Of a stretch of 64,000 nt of DNA, positions 42,736 through 50,217 are shown piece by piece. A program made the position numbers and the translations under genes. Each line of letters begins with the position of its first letter. The stretch's first letter is position 1. The DNA comes from an uncultured Collinsella sp. (GTDB taxonomy: Bacteria; Actinomycetota; Coriobacteriia; Coriobacteriales; Coriobacteriaceae), in contig UQIN01000008.1 of assembly GCA_900541035.1 (NCBI GenBank), positions 1-64,000 on the forward strand. Direction: 5' to 3'. The notes beneath the pieces are model-generated. The model had not been told where the DNA came from. It worked only from the letters and a program-made list of their open reading frames with translations, and did no database searches.

Positions 42736-44081
42736 CGGGCGCCGCCTTCCCCACCTGCACCACGCGCGCTGACGAGGAACACGGGGTTTTGCGCCTTCAT
42801 AAGATGGTGCGAGCCTACAGCCTCGGCGCGGGCGGCCGACACCTGGCACGCCTCGAACCCCTTAAAGCGCGAACCCGAGAGGAGCGCGCACGCCTCGGTG
42901 AGCGTCTCAACGGTGACGCATGGCACACACAGGCGAACCTGCGAGTTTTTCTCGAGCGCCGCCTCCACGATGGAGGGAAGCTCACCCGCGCTCCCGCCGA
43001 CGAACACGGCGTCGGGGACGGGCAGTTTCGCGAGCGCTTCGGGGGCGACACCGGGGACCGCATGCACGTTGCCGCAGCCGAATGCATCCGCGTTCTCTCG
43101 GATGAGCCGCACGCCGGCCGCGTTGCGCTCGACCGCCCATACCGACCCCACTCGCGCGACGAGCGCCGCCTCGATCGACACGCTCCCCGTGCCGGCGCCG
43201 ACGTCCCACACGGTGTCGGTCGCGGTAAGGCGCAGCTTCGCGAGCGCGACGGCGCGCACCTCCTGCTTGGTCATGGGAACGTCGCCGCGGATGAAGAGCT
43301 CGTCGGGAATGCCCGAGGAAGCGTACGGCCAGCGGGAGCTCGCGGCGCGGGATGCGCCCGCAGAGTCCGCCGCGGAAGAAGCCGCCGTGGGCGCAGACGC
43401 ACCGGCAGGCGCCTCAGAGGCTACGCTAGAGCCCGCGGGCGAGCCGGCGCCGCCTGCGAACTCGATAAGCATCACGTTCAAGTCGTCGAACGTCTGACCT
43501 GCAATTTCACTTGCGGTCGCGCAGGTGATGCGCTCCTCGGGGTACGACAGGCGCTCGGCCACCGTCACGCGCGCGTCCCCGAAGCCCGCATGCACAAGCT
43601 CACCCGAAAGCCGCGAGGGGTCTTCCCCGCCCGACGTGACGAGGAAGAGTTCACCTGCGCGCTCGGCCTCGGCCACGATGTCGCACGCCACGCCGTGAGC
43701 GCTCGCGAAGCGCCAATCCTGCCATGGACGCGCGAGGCGCGCGGCGAGATACGACGCTGAGCTTATGCCGGGAATGACGCGCACGTCCACCTGCGCGTCG
43801 CCGGAGAGCGCCTCCACCAGGCGGCGCGCGCCACTGAACAGCCCCACATCGCCCGTCATCACGACCACGGCGCGCTGCCACGACGCCGCATCGGTGAGCG
43901 CGGCGACGATGTCCGCCGTCTTCACGAGCTCGCATCTCACCACGTCGGGCGGCACGTCGATGCCGGCAAGCGCGCGATGAGCGCCGATGACCACATCGGC
44001 GATGTCGATCGCGTCGAGCGCCGCGCGCGAGAGCAAGTCGGGGTTTCCGGGCCCCGCCCCGATTATCGTTACCTTTCGCAT
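42732..44081 (-). CDS. cbiET: Precorrin-6Y C5,15-methyltransferase (decarboxylating), CbiE-CbiT fusion
   Basis: Methylates C5 and C15 and decarboxylates the ring-C acetate. CbiE half (about 1-210): VTIIGAGPGNPDLLSRAA, MTGDVGLFSGARRL, VIPGISSASYLAARL. CbiT half (about 265-449): IPDELFIRGDVPMTKQEVR, VWDVGAGTGSVSIEAA, AVERNAAGVRLI. The two are joined by an Ala/Ser/Gly-rich linker of some 45 residues that is longer than usual. ATG 44081 lies inside the 3' end of cbiH (13-nt overlap). Confidence 0.92.
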   Translation of the reverse strand: MRKVTIIGAGPGNPDLLSRAALDAIDIADVVIGAHRALAGIDVPPDVVRCELVKTADIVAALTDAASWQRAVVVMTGDVGLFSGARRLVEALSGDAQVDVRVIPGISSASYLAARLARPWQDWRFASAHGVACDIVAEAERAGELFLVTSGGEDPSRLSGELVHAGFGDARVTVAERLSYPEERITCATASEIAGQTFDDLNVMLIEFAGGAGSPAGSSVASEAPAGASAPTAASSAADSAGASRAASSRWPYASSGIPDELFIRGDVPMTKQEVRAVALAKLRLTATDTVWDVGAGTGSVSIEAALVARVGSVWAVERNAAGVRLIRENADAFGCGNVHAVPGVAPEALAKLPVPDAVFVGGSAGELPSIVEAALEKNSQVRLCVPCVTVETLTEACALLSGSRFKGFEACQVSAARAEAVGSHHLMKAQNPVFLVSARGAGGEGGAR

Positions 44082-44812
44082 GGAATCTCCCGATACCCGC
44101 GCGGCGTGACCATACGGCCGCCTACGCGCTTCGTGTCCGCGTTGCCGACGAACACGGTGGTGAACATGTCGGCGTCGAGCTCCCCCAGCTCGGAGAGCCT
44201 GCACATGCCCGACTGCTGCCCCTCGCGCCCGATGTTGCGTACCCAGCCGCAGAGCGTGTCGGGGGCCTTCCATTCGAGCATAATCTTCGCCGCGCGCGAG
44301 AGCCTGTCGGCGCGCTTTCTGCTGCGCGGGTTGTACAAACAGATGCAGAAGTCGGCGCTCGCCACGGCGGCGAGCCTGCGCTCGATGACCTCCCACGGCG
44401 TGAGCAGGTCGGAGAGCGACACGACCGCGAAGTCGTGGGCAAGCGGGGCGCCGAGCACCGCCGACCCGCTCTGAGCCGCGGTGGCCCCGGAGATAACTTC
44501 CACGTCTACATCGGGGTAGTCCTCCGCAAGCTCCAGCACGGGGCTCGCCATGCCGTAAACGCCCGCGTCACCGCTGCACACGAGCGCCACGGCTTCTCCG
44601 CTCTGCGCGCGCGAAAGCGCCAGACGGCACCGTTCGACCTCGTGCATCATCGGCGTCGCGAGATGCGCCGCGTCGGGCACGGCGGCAAGCGCGAGCTCCA
44701 CGTATTTCGTGTACCCAACAACGATGTCGGCCGCCTCGAGCGCGCGCCGAGCCGCAATCGTCATGCCGTCGGGGCCGCCCGGGCCGATCCCCACCACGAA
44801 GAGCTTTCCCAT
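44069..44812 (-). CDS. cbiH: Precorrin-3B / cobalt-factor III C17-methyltransferase
   Basis: Methylates C17 with ring contraction. A 247-residue tetrapyrrole methylase: KLFVVGIGPGGPDGMT, VGYTKYVELA, ALVCSGDAGVYGMA, VEVISGATAAQSGSAVLGAPLAHDF and LYNPRSRKRADRL are CbiH/CobJ signatures. Start is ATG 44812 (TGATG with the cbiG stop, AAGGAG upstream) or the GTG one codon earlier. Confidence 0.93.
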   Translation of the reverse strand: MGKLFVVGIGPGGPDGMTIAARRALEAADIVVGYTKYVELALAAVPDAAHLATPMMHEVERCRLALSRAQSGEAVALVCSGDAGVYGMASPVLELAEDYPDVDVEVISGATAAQSGSAVLGAPLAHDFAVVSLSDLLTPWEVIERRLAAVASADFCICLYNPRSRKRADRLSRAAKIMLEWKAPDTLCGWVRNIGREGQQSGMCRLSELGELDADMFTTVFVGNADTKRVGGRMVTPRGYREIPCER

Positions 44813-45945
44813 CACCGCTCCTTAAACGAAAGTTCGATAGATACTTTGGAAAACGCGACGGTCACGCCGCCGTGAGCGAGCTTCGGGAAGATAAGTTTGC
44901 CCCCGCCCGCGAGCGCCGCGCGCTCGCACACATTGTCGACCCCCACCGTCGCGCGCACGAAATCAGATGGCGAAACGCTGCCTTCGACCTGCGACAACTC
45001 CTCTGCGGAATACGTCGCAAGCGGGATATTGCGCGCGCGGCAGAAGGCGAGCAGACCCTCCTCGTGCGCCTTCACGTCGATCGTCGCCGCCTCGCGCACG
45101 GCCAAAGGCGAGATGCCCGCCTGCCCGCACGCGAGAAGAAACGCCTCCCCGATCGCTTCGGCGCACGCACCGCGACGGCACCCTATGCCCGCAACGATAC
45201 AGGGCACGACAAGGCGAAGCGGCTCGGGCGCAGGCGCCTGCACCCGCATGCCCGCCGGCATCCCCGTCTCACCGGCGGGCACGACCTCGTCCGTTGTCTC
45301 CGCCGCGCGAACGAACGCGCCTGCATTCGCGCCAGCGAACGGCGACACGACGATATCGGCCCGAGCGCGGTCGGACGCAATGTCTACCCCCTCAGGCGGC
45401 TGTCCCGAAATCGGCATGTCGGAATAGAGTGCCACGCGCCCGCCCGAAAGCAGCCGCGCCGACACTCGCTTGATGGCCTCGGGATTCGAAACGGCGAGCC
45501 CCGCACAGCGCGCCCACGTATCCACCGCCCACACGCCGCGGACGTCGGTCGCCGTGGTGATGACGGGGATGGCCCCTACCGCGCGGGCCACAGTTTGCGC
45601 AAGCTCGTTCGCACCGCCCAAATGCCCCGACAAAAGCGGGACGGCAAAGCGCCCCGCCTCGTCAATCACCACAACCGCGGAATCGGTTGCCTTCGAAGCG
45701 ACATGCGGCGCGATCGCCCGCACGGCGATGCCCGCCGCGCCCACGAACAGAAGCGCGTCCGACGCTTCCCACGCGAGCGCCGTCCATGCGCGCAGGTCGG
45801 CCTTCCCCTCGCCGAACCCGCGCGAAACGGAAACGTCCCAGCCAGGGTCGTCTTCACCTGTCTGTGCGCAATCGGAAAGCGCGTGTGCGGTGCGCACCGC
45901 CAACGCATACCCCCTCTCAGTGAACGCTATGCAGGAAACCCTCAT
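44812..45945 (-). CDS. cbiG: Cobalt-precorrin-5A hydrolase
   Basis: Opens the delta-lactone and releases acetaldehyde, specific to the anaerobic route. 377 residues: FVGAAGIAVRAIAPHVASKATDSAVVVIDEAGRF is the N-terminal signature and LLSGHLGGANELA follows; the C-terminal part has VAGIGCRRGACAEAI. Its presence, together with CbiD and CbiK, marks the early-cobalt-insertion pathway. The ATG directly follows the stop of the cbiL remnant. Confidence 0.93.
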   Translation of the reverse strand: MRVSCIAFTERGYALAVRTAHALSDCAQTGEDDPGWDVSVSRGFGEGKADLRAWTALAWEASDALLFVGAAGIAVRAIAPHVASKATDSAVVVIDEAGRFAVPLLSGHLGGANELAQTVARAVGAIPVITTATDVRGVWAVDTWARCAGLAVSNPEAIKRVSARLLSGGRVALYSDMPISGQPPEGVDIASDRARADIVVSPFAGANAGAFVRAAETTDEVVPAGETGMPAGMRVQAPAPEPLRLVVPCIVAGIGCRRGACAEAIGEAFLLACGQAGISPLAVREAATIDVKAHEEGLLAFCRARNIPLATYSAEELSQVEGSVSPSDFVRATVGVDNVCERAALAGGGKLIFPKLAHGGVTVAFSKVSIELSFKER

Positions 45946-46179
45946 CTAGCGCACCACCATCGTCGAGAAGTAGCTGCCCCGATCGGGCACATCGTCGAGC
46001 GAGCGGTACACGCGCTCGCCCGGAAGCCCACAGTCCTCTACAAGCTCGGCACCGTCGAAGGCACCCTCCTCGCAAAGGAAGCGCTTCGTGTCCGCAAGCG
46101 AGCGGCGCGCCTTCATGACCACCTTCGTCCCCGGCCAGCCGATTGCACGGCGCACCCCGTACAGAACGCCTTTACTCAT
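45946..46179 (-). pseudogene. cbiL: cbiL (precorrin-2/cobalt-factor II C20-methyltransferase) with internal in-frame deletion
   Basis: Only 77 codons remain of a gene normally about 230-250 codons long. The first nine residues MSKGVLYGV match the CbiL start, and from GWPGTKVVMKARRSL to PDRGSYFSTMVVR the sequence matches the CbiL C-terminus (VVMK..R.L...... LVE..GLPGERV...DDV...YFS..VV). Everything between, including the SAM-binding loops and the substrate site, is missing. The frame, the ribosome site (GGGGGCGACGT), the 8-nt overlap with cbiD and the exact junction with cbiG are kept, so the lesion is a clean internal deletion that does not disturb operon translation. The product cannot be an active methyltransferase. 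Confidence 0.85.
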
Positions 46180-47356
46180 ACGTCGCCCCCAATTTCCTGA
46201 TAACTGCATCGGCGCCCGACGTGCGGAAAAGCTCGCGGCGCTCGGCGTCGAACACGACCGCGGCGATGTCGCATGCGCCCGCCGCGCGGCGGCGCAACCT
46301 GTCCTCGATTGCCGCAGCGAGCGAGGCGCGCGCAGCGTCCCCCACGCCGGCGGCCTCGATTACCTCGAGCGCCGCCGTGGTCGTGACCGACGACAGGATC
46401 TCACGCACGGTCTTCGCGCCCGCGCCGGCCAAGGCCGCGTGGGCGGCCAGAATCTCCGCGCGGCAGTCGGCGGTACGCGAATGGGTGTCCATGATGCCGC
46501 CCGCGACCTTCACCAACTTGCCGATGTGTCCCACAAGAAGGACATTAGTAAATCCCTCGCGAACGCAGCAATCAATCGCATCGCCCACAAAGTTGGAGAT
46601 AAAGACCACCGGCGCACCGTTTAGGTGGAAATGCCCCGAGATGAACTGCCCGCCGTAGTTGCCGGGCGTGAGCACGACTCCGCGCCGCCCCATAGCCGCA
46701 TGCTGCCGAATCTCGAGCTCGATGCTGTCGCGCAAAGCAGCGAGGCTGCGCGGCTCGACGATGCCCGTCGTGCCCAGGATGGAGATGCCGTCCTTTATCC
46801 CCAGGTGCGGGTTGAAGGTCTTTTCGGCAAGGGCAACACCCTCGGGTACCGAAATCGTCACAGCAATATTTCCAGAAAAGCCGTGCGCGGCGCACACCTC
46901 GCGCACCGCCGAAGTGATCATCGCGCGCGGCGTCGCGTTGATGGCGGCCGCCCCCACCGGCTGCTCGAGCCCGGGCAACATCACGCGCCCCACGCCCACG
47001 CCGCCATCGACGGAAACTTCCGATTCGCGCGCGGGCACGCCCTTGCTGCCCGCAGCGCCCGCGCCCGAGCCCGCATGTTCCACGCGCGCGTACACGAGCA
47101 CGCCGTCGGTCACATCGGCATCGTCGCCTGCGTCCTTTCGCACGGCGCACTGGGCGCACCCCTCGCCGATGCATGCGTCGACCACGTCCACCTCGACGGG
47201 CAGCCCGCCGGGGGTGACGATCGACACGCGGCCGACGGGCTTTCGCGACAAGAGCATCTCGCAGGCCGCCTTCGCCGCGAGCGCGGCGCAGCTCCCCGTG
47301 GTGTAGCCGCAGCGCAGGCGGGTCGTCCCGGTATATATGTAGTGCTCGAAGGCCAC
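46172..47356 (-). CDS. cbiD: Cobalt-precorrin-5B C1-methyltransferase
   Basis: Methylates C1 in the anaerobic route. Diagnostic N-terminal RCGYTTGSCAALAAKAA, then GFSGNIAVTISVPEG, FNPHLGIKDGISILGTTGIVEP, GNYGGQFI and LLVGHIGKLVKVAGGIMDTHS. 394 residues from GTG 47356, one base after the cbiF stop; an in-frame ATG further upstream would lie deep inside cbiF. The stop overlaps the cbiL remnant. Confidence 0.92.
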   Translation of the reverse strand: MAFEHYIYTGTTRLRCGYTTGSCAALAAKAACEMLLSRKPVGRVSIVTPGGLPVEVDVVDACIGEGCAQCAVRKDAGDDADVTDGVLVYARVEHAGSGAGAAGSKGVPARESEVSVDGGVGVGRVMLPGLEQPVGAAAINATPRAMITSAVREVCAAHGFSGNIAVTISVPEGVALAEKTFNPHLGIKDGISILGTTGIVEPRSLAALRDSIELEIRQHAAMGRRGVVLTPGNYGGQFISGHFHLNGAPVVFISNFVGDAIDCCVREGFTNVLLVGHIGKLVKVAGGIMDTHSRTADCRAEILAAHAALAGAGAKTVREILSSVTTTAALEVIEAAGVGDAARASLAAAIEDRLRRRAAGACDIAAVVFDAERRELFRTSGADAVIRKLGATYE

Positions 47357-47357
47357 G

Positions 47358-48149
47358 CTAGCTGCTCGCCTTCCGATACCCCGTGGCAAACGAAGGGTCA
47401 TAAAGCTTGCTGCGCTCGTAGGACTCCGCTTGCGCGCCGTCGTGCGCAAGTCCGCCGCGAGCTCCGAGCACGCGGCCCACCACCACGAGCGCCGTGCGGT
47501 CGATGCCCTCTCGCGCGCCCGCATCGGCGAGCGTGCCCACTGTGCATCGCACCACGCGCTCCTCAGGCCAGGTCGCCTTGTACACGAGCGCCGCCGGCTC
47601 ATTGGAGCTGCGGCCCGCGGCCAAAAGCTCGGCGGAAAGCTCGGCGAGCATACCCGAGCTCAGGAAGATGACCATAGTCGAGCCGCTTTCCGCCATGGTG
47701 CGCATGCCCTCGCCCGCGGGCATGGGGGTGCGTCCGGAAAGCCGCGTGATCACGACCGACTGGCTGATTCCCGGCAGCGTGTATTCCTGGCGAAGCGCCG
47801 CCGCGGCACCGCAAAAGCTCGACACGCCGGGCACCACCTCGTAGTCCACGCCGCGCGCGTCGAGCGCGTCCATCTGCTCCTGGATGGCGCCGTACAGGCA
47901 CGGGTCGCCCGTGTGCAGGCGCACCACTTCCTCGCCCCGTGCATCCGCCGCGCACATCACGTCGAGCACTTCCTCCAAGGTCATGTGCGCGCTGTCGTAG
48001 ACGACGCAGGATTCCTTGCACTCGGCGAGCAGCTCGGGGTTCACAAGGCTCCCCGCCCAAACGACCACGTCGGCCGCGCGCAGAAGGCGCGCCCCGCGCA
48101 GCGTGATAAGGTCGGCGGCGCCCGAGCCTGCGCCAACGATATGAATCAT
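47358..48149 (-). CDS. cbiF: Precorrin-4 / cobalt-precorrin-4 C11-methyltransferase
   Basis: Methylates C11; first gene of the minus-strand cobalamin operon. 263 residues: IHIVGAGSGAADLITLRGARLL, VVWAGSLVNPELL, RLHTGDPCLYGAIQEQ, VVPGVSSFCGAAAAL and ITRLSGRTPMP identify CbiF/CobM. ATG 48149 follows GGGAAGGGAAGG. Its upstream region (48150-48360) shows GC-rich hairpins but no B12-box, so no riboswitch is apparent on this strand. Confidence 0.93.
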   Translation of the reverse strand: MIHIVGAGSGAADLITLRGARLLRAADVVVWAGSLVNPELLAECKESCVVYDSAHMTLEEVLDVMCAADARGEEVVRLHTGDPCLYGAIQEQMDALDARGVDYEVVPGVSSFCGAAAALRQEYTLPGISQSVVITRLSGRTPMPAGEGMRTMAESGSTMVIFLSSGMLAELSAELLAAGRSSNEPAALVYKATWPEERVVRCTVGTLADAGAREGIDRTALVVVGRVLGARGGLAHDGAQAESYERSKLYDPSFATGYRKASS

Positions 48150-48280
48150 CCGAGCCTTCCCTTCCCGTTTCTCATCGCAACCGTTTACGCCGCCATTCGC
48201 GCAGCGGACAAAACACGGCGCCTGCGGCGGCAATCGGCGCAAATACGCAGGCAGGAGGCGCAATGCCGCCCGCCCTGACT

Positions 48281-48309
48281 TTGACACGTTCACAAGTGCC
48301 CTCTATCAT
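48281..48309 (+). promoter_or_regulatory. Consensus promoter of the cbiK/transporter unit
   Basis: Perfect -35 TTGACA (48281-48286), 17-bp spacer and TATCAT (48304-48309). Transcription would start near 48316, placing the cobalamin riboswitch in a leader of about 290 nt. Confidence 0.75.
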
Positions 48310-48374
48310 AGTAAAAGTTTCGGCAACGAGCATATGACAATCGGATAAAAGGAAATGACCGGCGCGGCGCCCGC

Positions 48375-48510
48375 ACAGCCCGCGCTGGCTTGCGGAGGGA
48401 ACCAGGTGGGAATCCTGGGCAAGGGACATTACTGTGTAGGACGCGCAGGCGAACCGTCTCGCGCCCCAAGCCAGACTGCTTCGCCTTTTCCTCACGGCAT
48501 CGCCGTGGCG
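48375..48510 (+). promoter_or_regulatory. Cobalamin riboswitch
   Basis: The conserved series is readable in order on the + strand: GGGAA, GGTGGGAATCC, GGCAAGGGAC, the ACTGTGTA core and AAGCCAGACTGC (48469-48480), followed by CACGGC-ATC-GCCGTG (48493-48507), suitable for the loop that makes the kissing contact. It precedes cbiK and the transport genes, so high cobalamin should shut them off. Ends are approximate; the outermost P1 pairing was not resolved. Confidence 0.85.
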
Positions 48511-48607
48511 TTAGCTCCTTGTGAACCCCGAGGGGCGCGCTTTTCTTTCGCTTGTGCCGACAAGCAACTGTCGCCGGGGGACCGGCAAACCGAGGAAAGG
48601 AAAAACC

Positions 48608-49534
48608 ATGTCCGACCAGATGTCACGCCGCGGCTTCATGGGCGCCGCAGCAACCGGAGCCTTCGCGCTCGCCGGAGTCGCGCTCGCGGGCTGCTCCAGC
48701 ACCTCCGCGAGTTCCGAGAAATCGAGCGAAAAGGAGAAGGCCGTGAAGCCGGTCATCCTCGTCACGAGCTTCGGCACGAGCTACAACGACTCGCGCCACA
48801 TCACCATCGGCGCCATCGAAGACGCTATCCGCGAGAAGTACTGGCAGGACTACGACATCCGCCGCGCCTTCACCGCGCAGATCATCATCGACAAGCTGAA
48901 GAAGCGCGACGGCATCACGATCGACAACATGACCGAGGCGCTCGACCGCTGCGTGGAAGACGGCGTGAAGGAAATTGTCGTGCAGCCGACGCATCTCATG
49001 GCTGGCCTGGAATACGCCGACGTGAAAGACGAGCTCGACAAGTACGCCGACAAGTTCGACAAGATCTCGCTCGGCGACCCGCTGCTCACCTCCGACGACG
49101 ACTACAAGAAGGTGGCCGCAGCCATTAAGGAGAACATGGCGTCCTTCGACGACGGCAAGACGGCGCTGTGCCTCATGGGCCACGGCACCGAAGCCGATTC
49201 CAACGCCGACTATGCCAAGATGCAGGAAGTGTTTAAGAACGAGGGCTTGACGCAGTTCTTCGTCGGCACCGTCGAGGCTGAGCCGACCTGTGAGGATGTT
49301 ATCGCCGCCGCGAGCGCCGCAGGGTACAAGAAGGCCGTGCTCGCGCCGTTCATGGTGGTCGCGGGCGACCACGCGAACAACGACATGGCAGACGAGACCG
49401 ACCCCGACAGCTGGGCTGCAAAGTTCGTGGCCGCTGGCTTCGAAGTGACGTGCCTGCTCCAGGGTCTGGGACAGAACGCCGCGGTCGACGACATCTACGT
49501 CTCGCACGTGGACGACGCCATCGCCAAGCTGTAA
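48608..49534 (+). CDS. cbiK: CbiK-type sirohydrochlorin cobaltochelatase, exported Tat lipoprotein
   Basis: Class II chelatase family that inserts Co(II) into sirohydrochlorin. After the signal region the protein begins VILVTSFGTSYNDSR and carries the His motifs QPTHLMAG, LMGHGTEAD and GDHANND expected for metal handling. Residues 1-30 form a Tat-type lipoprotein signal: SRRGFMGAA (Arg 7-Arg 8) and lipobox LAGC (Cys 29). An exported form is known in Desulfovibrio. Here it is the first gene behind the cobalamin riboswitch and is followed by lipoproteins and an ABC importer, suggesting a job outside the membrane in tetrapyrrole or metal capture. 308 residues from ATG 48608, preceded by AGGAAAGG. 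Confidence 0.9.
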   Translation: MSDQMSRRGFMGAAATGAFALAGVALAGCSSTSASSEKSSEKEKAVKPVILVTSFGTSYNDSRHITIGAIEDAIREKYWQDYDIRRAFTAQIIIDKLKKRDGITIDNMTEALDRCVEDGVKEIVVQPTHLMAGLEYADVKDELDKYADKFDKISLGDPLLTSDDDYKKVAAAIKENMASFDDGKTALCLMGHGTEADSNADYAKMQEVFKNEGLTQFFVGTVEAEPTCEDVIAAASAAGYKKAVLAPFMVVAGDHANNDMADETDPDSWAAKFVAAGFEVTCLLQGLGQNAAVDDIYVSHVDDAIAKL

Positions 49535-49543
49535 ACTCGCCGC

Positions 49544-49614
49544 GCACGGGGGCGCCGGTCGCGTCCCCGTGCAACGGGCATGCGCCTTCCCCGACCGACG
49601 GCGCATGCCCGTTG
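49544..49614 (+). terminator. Two consecutive hairpins after cbiK
   Basis: GCACGGGG (49544-49551) pairs with CCCCGTGC (49565-49572), and CAACGGGCATGCGCC (49572-49586) pairs perfectly with GGCGCATGCCCGTTG (49600-49614). No long T-run, so they may attenuate transcription or stabilise the cbiK mRNA end, giving cbiK more product than the genes behind it. Confidence 0.5.
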
Positions 49615-49679
49615 CATTCGCATCCCGCCCGCCCACCGCACGGCGCGGGCGGTCGAAGCGATTGAAAGGAACCCCCTCC

Positions 49680-50213
49680 ATGTTGAAGAAAACCCTCGCC
49701 TTCGCCCTGTCGGCGGCGCTTTTCGCGTTCTCGCTCGCCGGCTGCGGCGGAAATTCAATCGACAGCGCAAAGGCAAGCGATGCCGATTCCCAGGAAAAGA
49801 CCGAACAGGCGGCCGATGCGCCCGAGGGCGCAAGCGCTGCCCCCATCACCGCCGACAAGGTGGCCGACGGCACCTATCCGATCACCGTAGATTCCAGCTC
49901 GAACATGTTCAGGATTGTGGACGCCCAGCTCATCGTGGAAAACGGCTCCATGCACTGCGTGATGACACTTTCCGGCACGGGCTACGGCAAGCTCTTCATG
50001 GGCACGAGTGACGAGGCTGCCGCCGCGAGCGAGGCCGACTTCATCCCCTATGTGGAAAACGCGGAAGGCAAGTACACCTACGACGTGCCCGTTGAAGCGC
50101 TCGACGAGGACACCGCCTGCGCCGCGTGGAGTATTAGAAAAGAGCAGTGGTACGACCGCACGCTCGTGTTCGAATCCGCCGGCGTCGATCTGCGCGCCGA
50201 CGCACTGAAGTAA
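49680..50213 (+). CDS. Lipoprotein with a beta-rich domain shared with the neighbouring binding protein
   Basis: Function unknown. A 177-residue lipoprotein: signal KTLAFALSAALFAFSLAGC, lipid-bearing Cys near 22, then an acidic linker and one compact domain. From about residue 60 this domain aligns with the N-terminal domain of the next gene's product: IVENG matches IVKDG, a Tyr/Lys pair follows (GYGKLFMG versus NYDKMTVDG), and both have a DVPVEALDED / EIPVTLDED block. It may bind a ligand (corrinoid, haem or metal) and hand it on, but that rests on position only. GAAAGGAACCCCCTCC precedes the ATG. Confidence 0.75.
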   Translation: MLKKTLAFALSAALFAFSLAGCGGNSIDSAKASDADSQEKTEQAADAPEGASAAPITADKVADGTYPITVDSSSNMFRIVDAQLIVENGSMHCVMTLSGTGYGKLFMGTSDEAAAASEADFIPYVENAEGKYTYDVPVEALDEDTACAAWSIRKEQWYDRTLVFESAGVDLRADALK

Positions 50214-50217
50214 CGCC

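Noticed and set aside
48150..48300. Second cobalamin riboswitch for the minus-strand operon
   Set aside because: No readable GGTG...AATCC, ACTGT or GCCAG series on that strand, only GC-rich stems.
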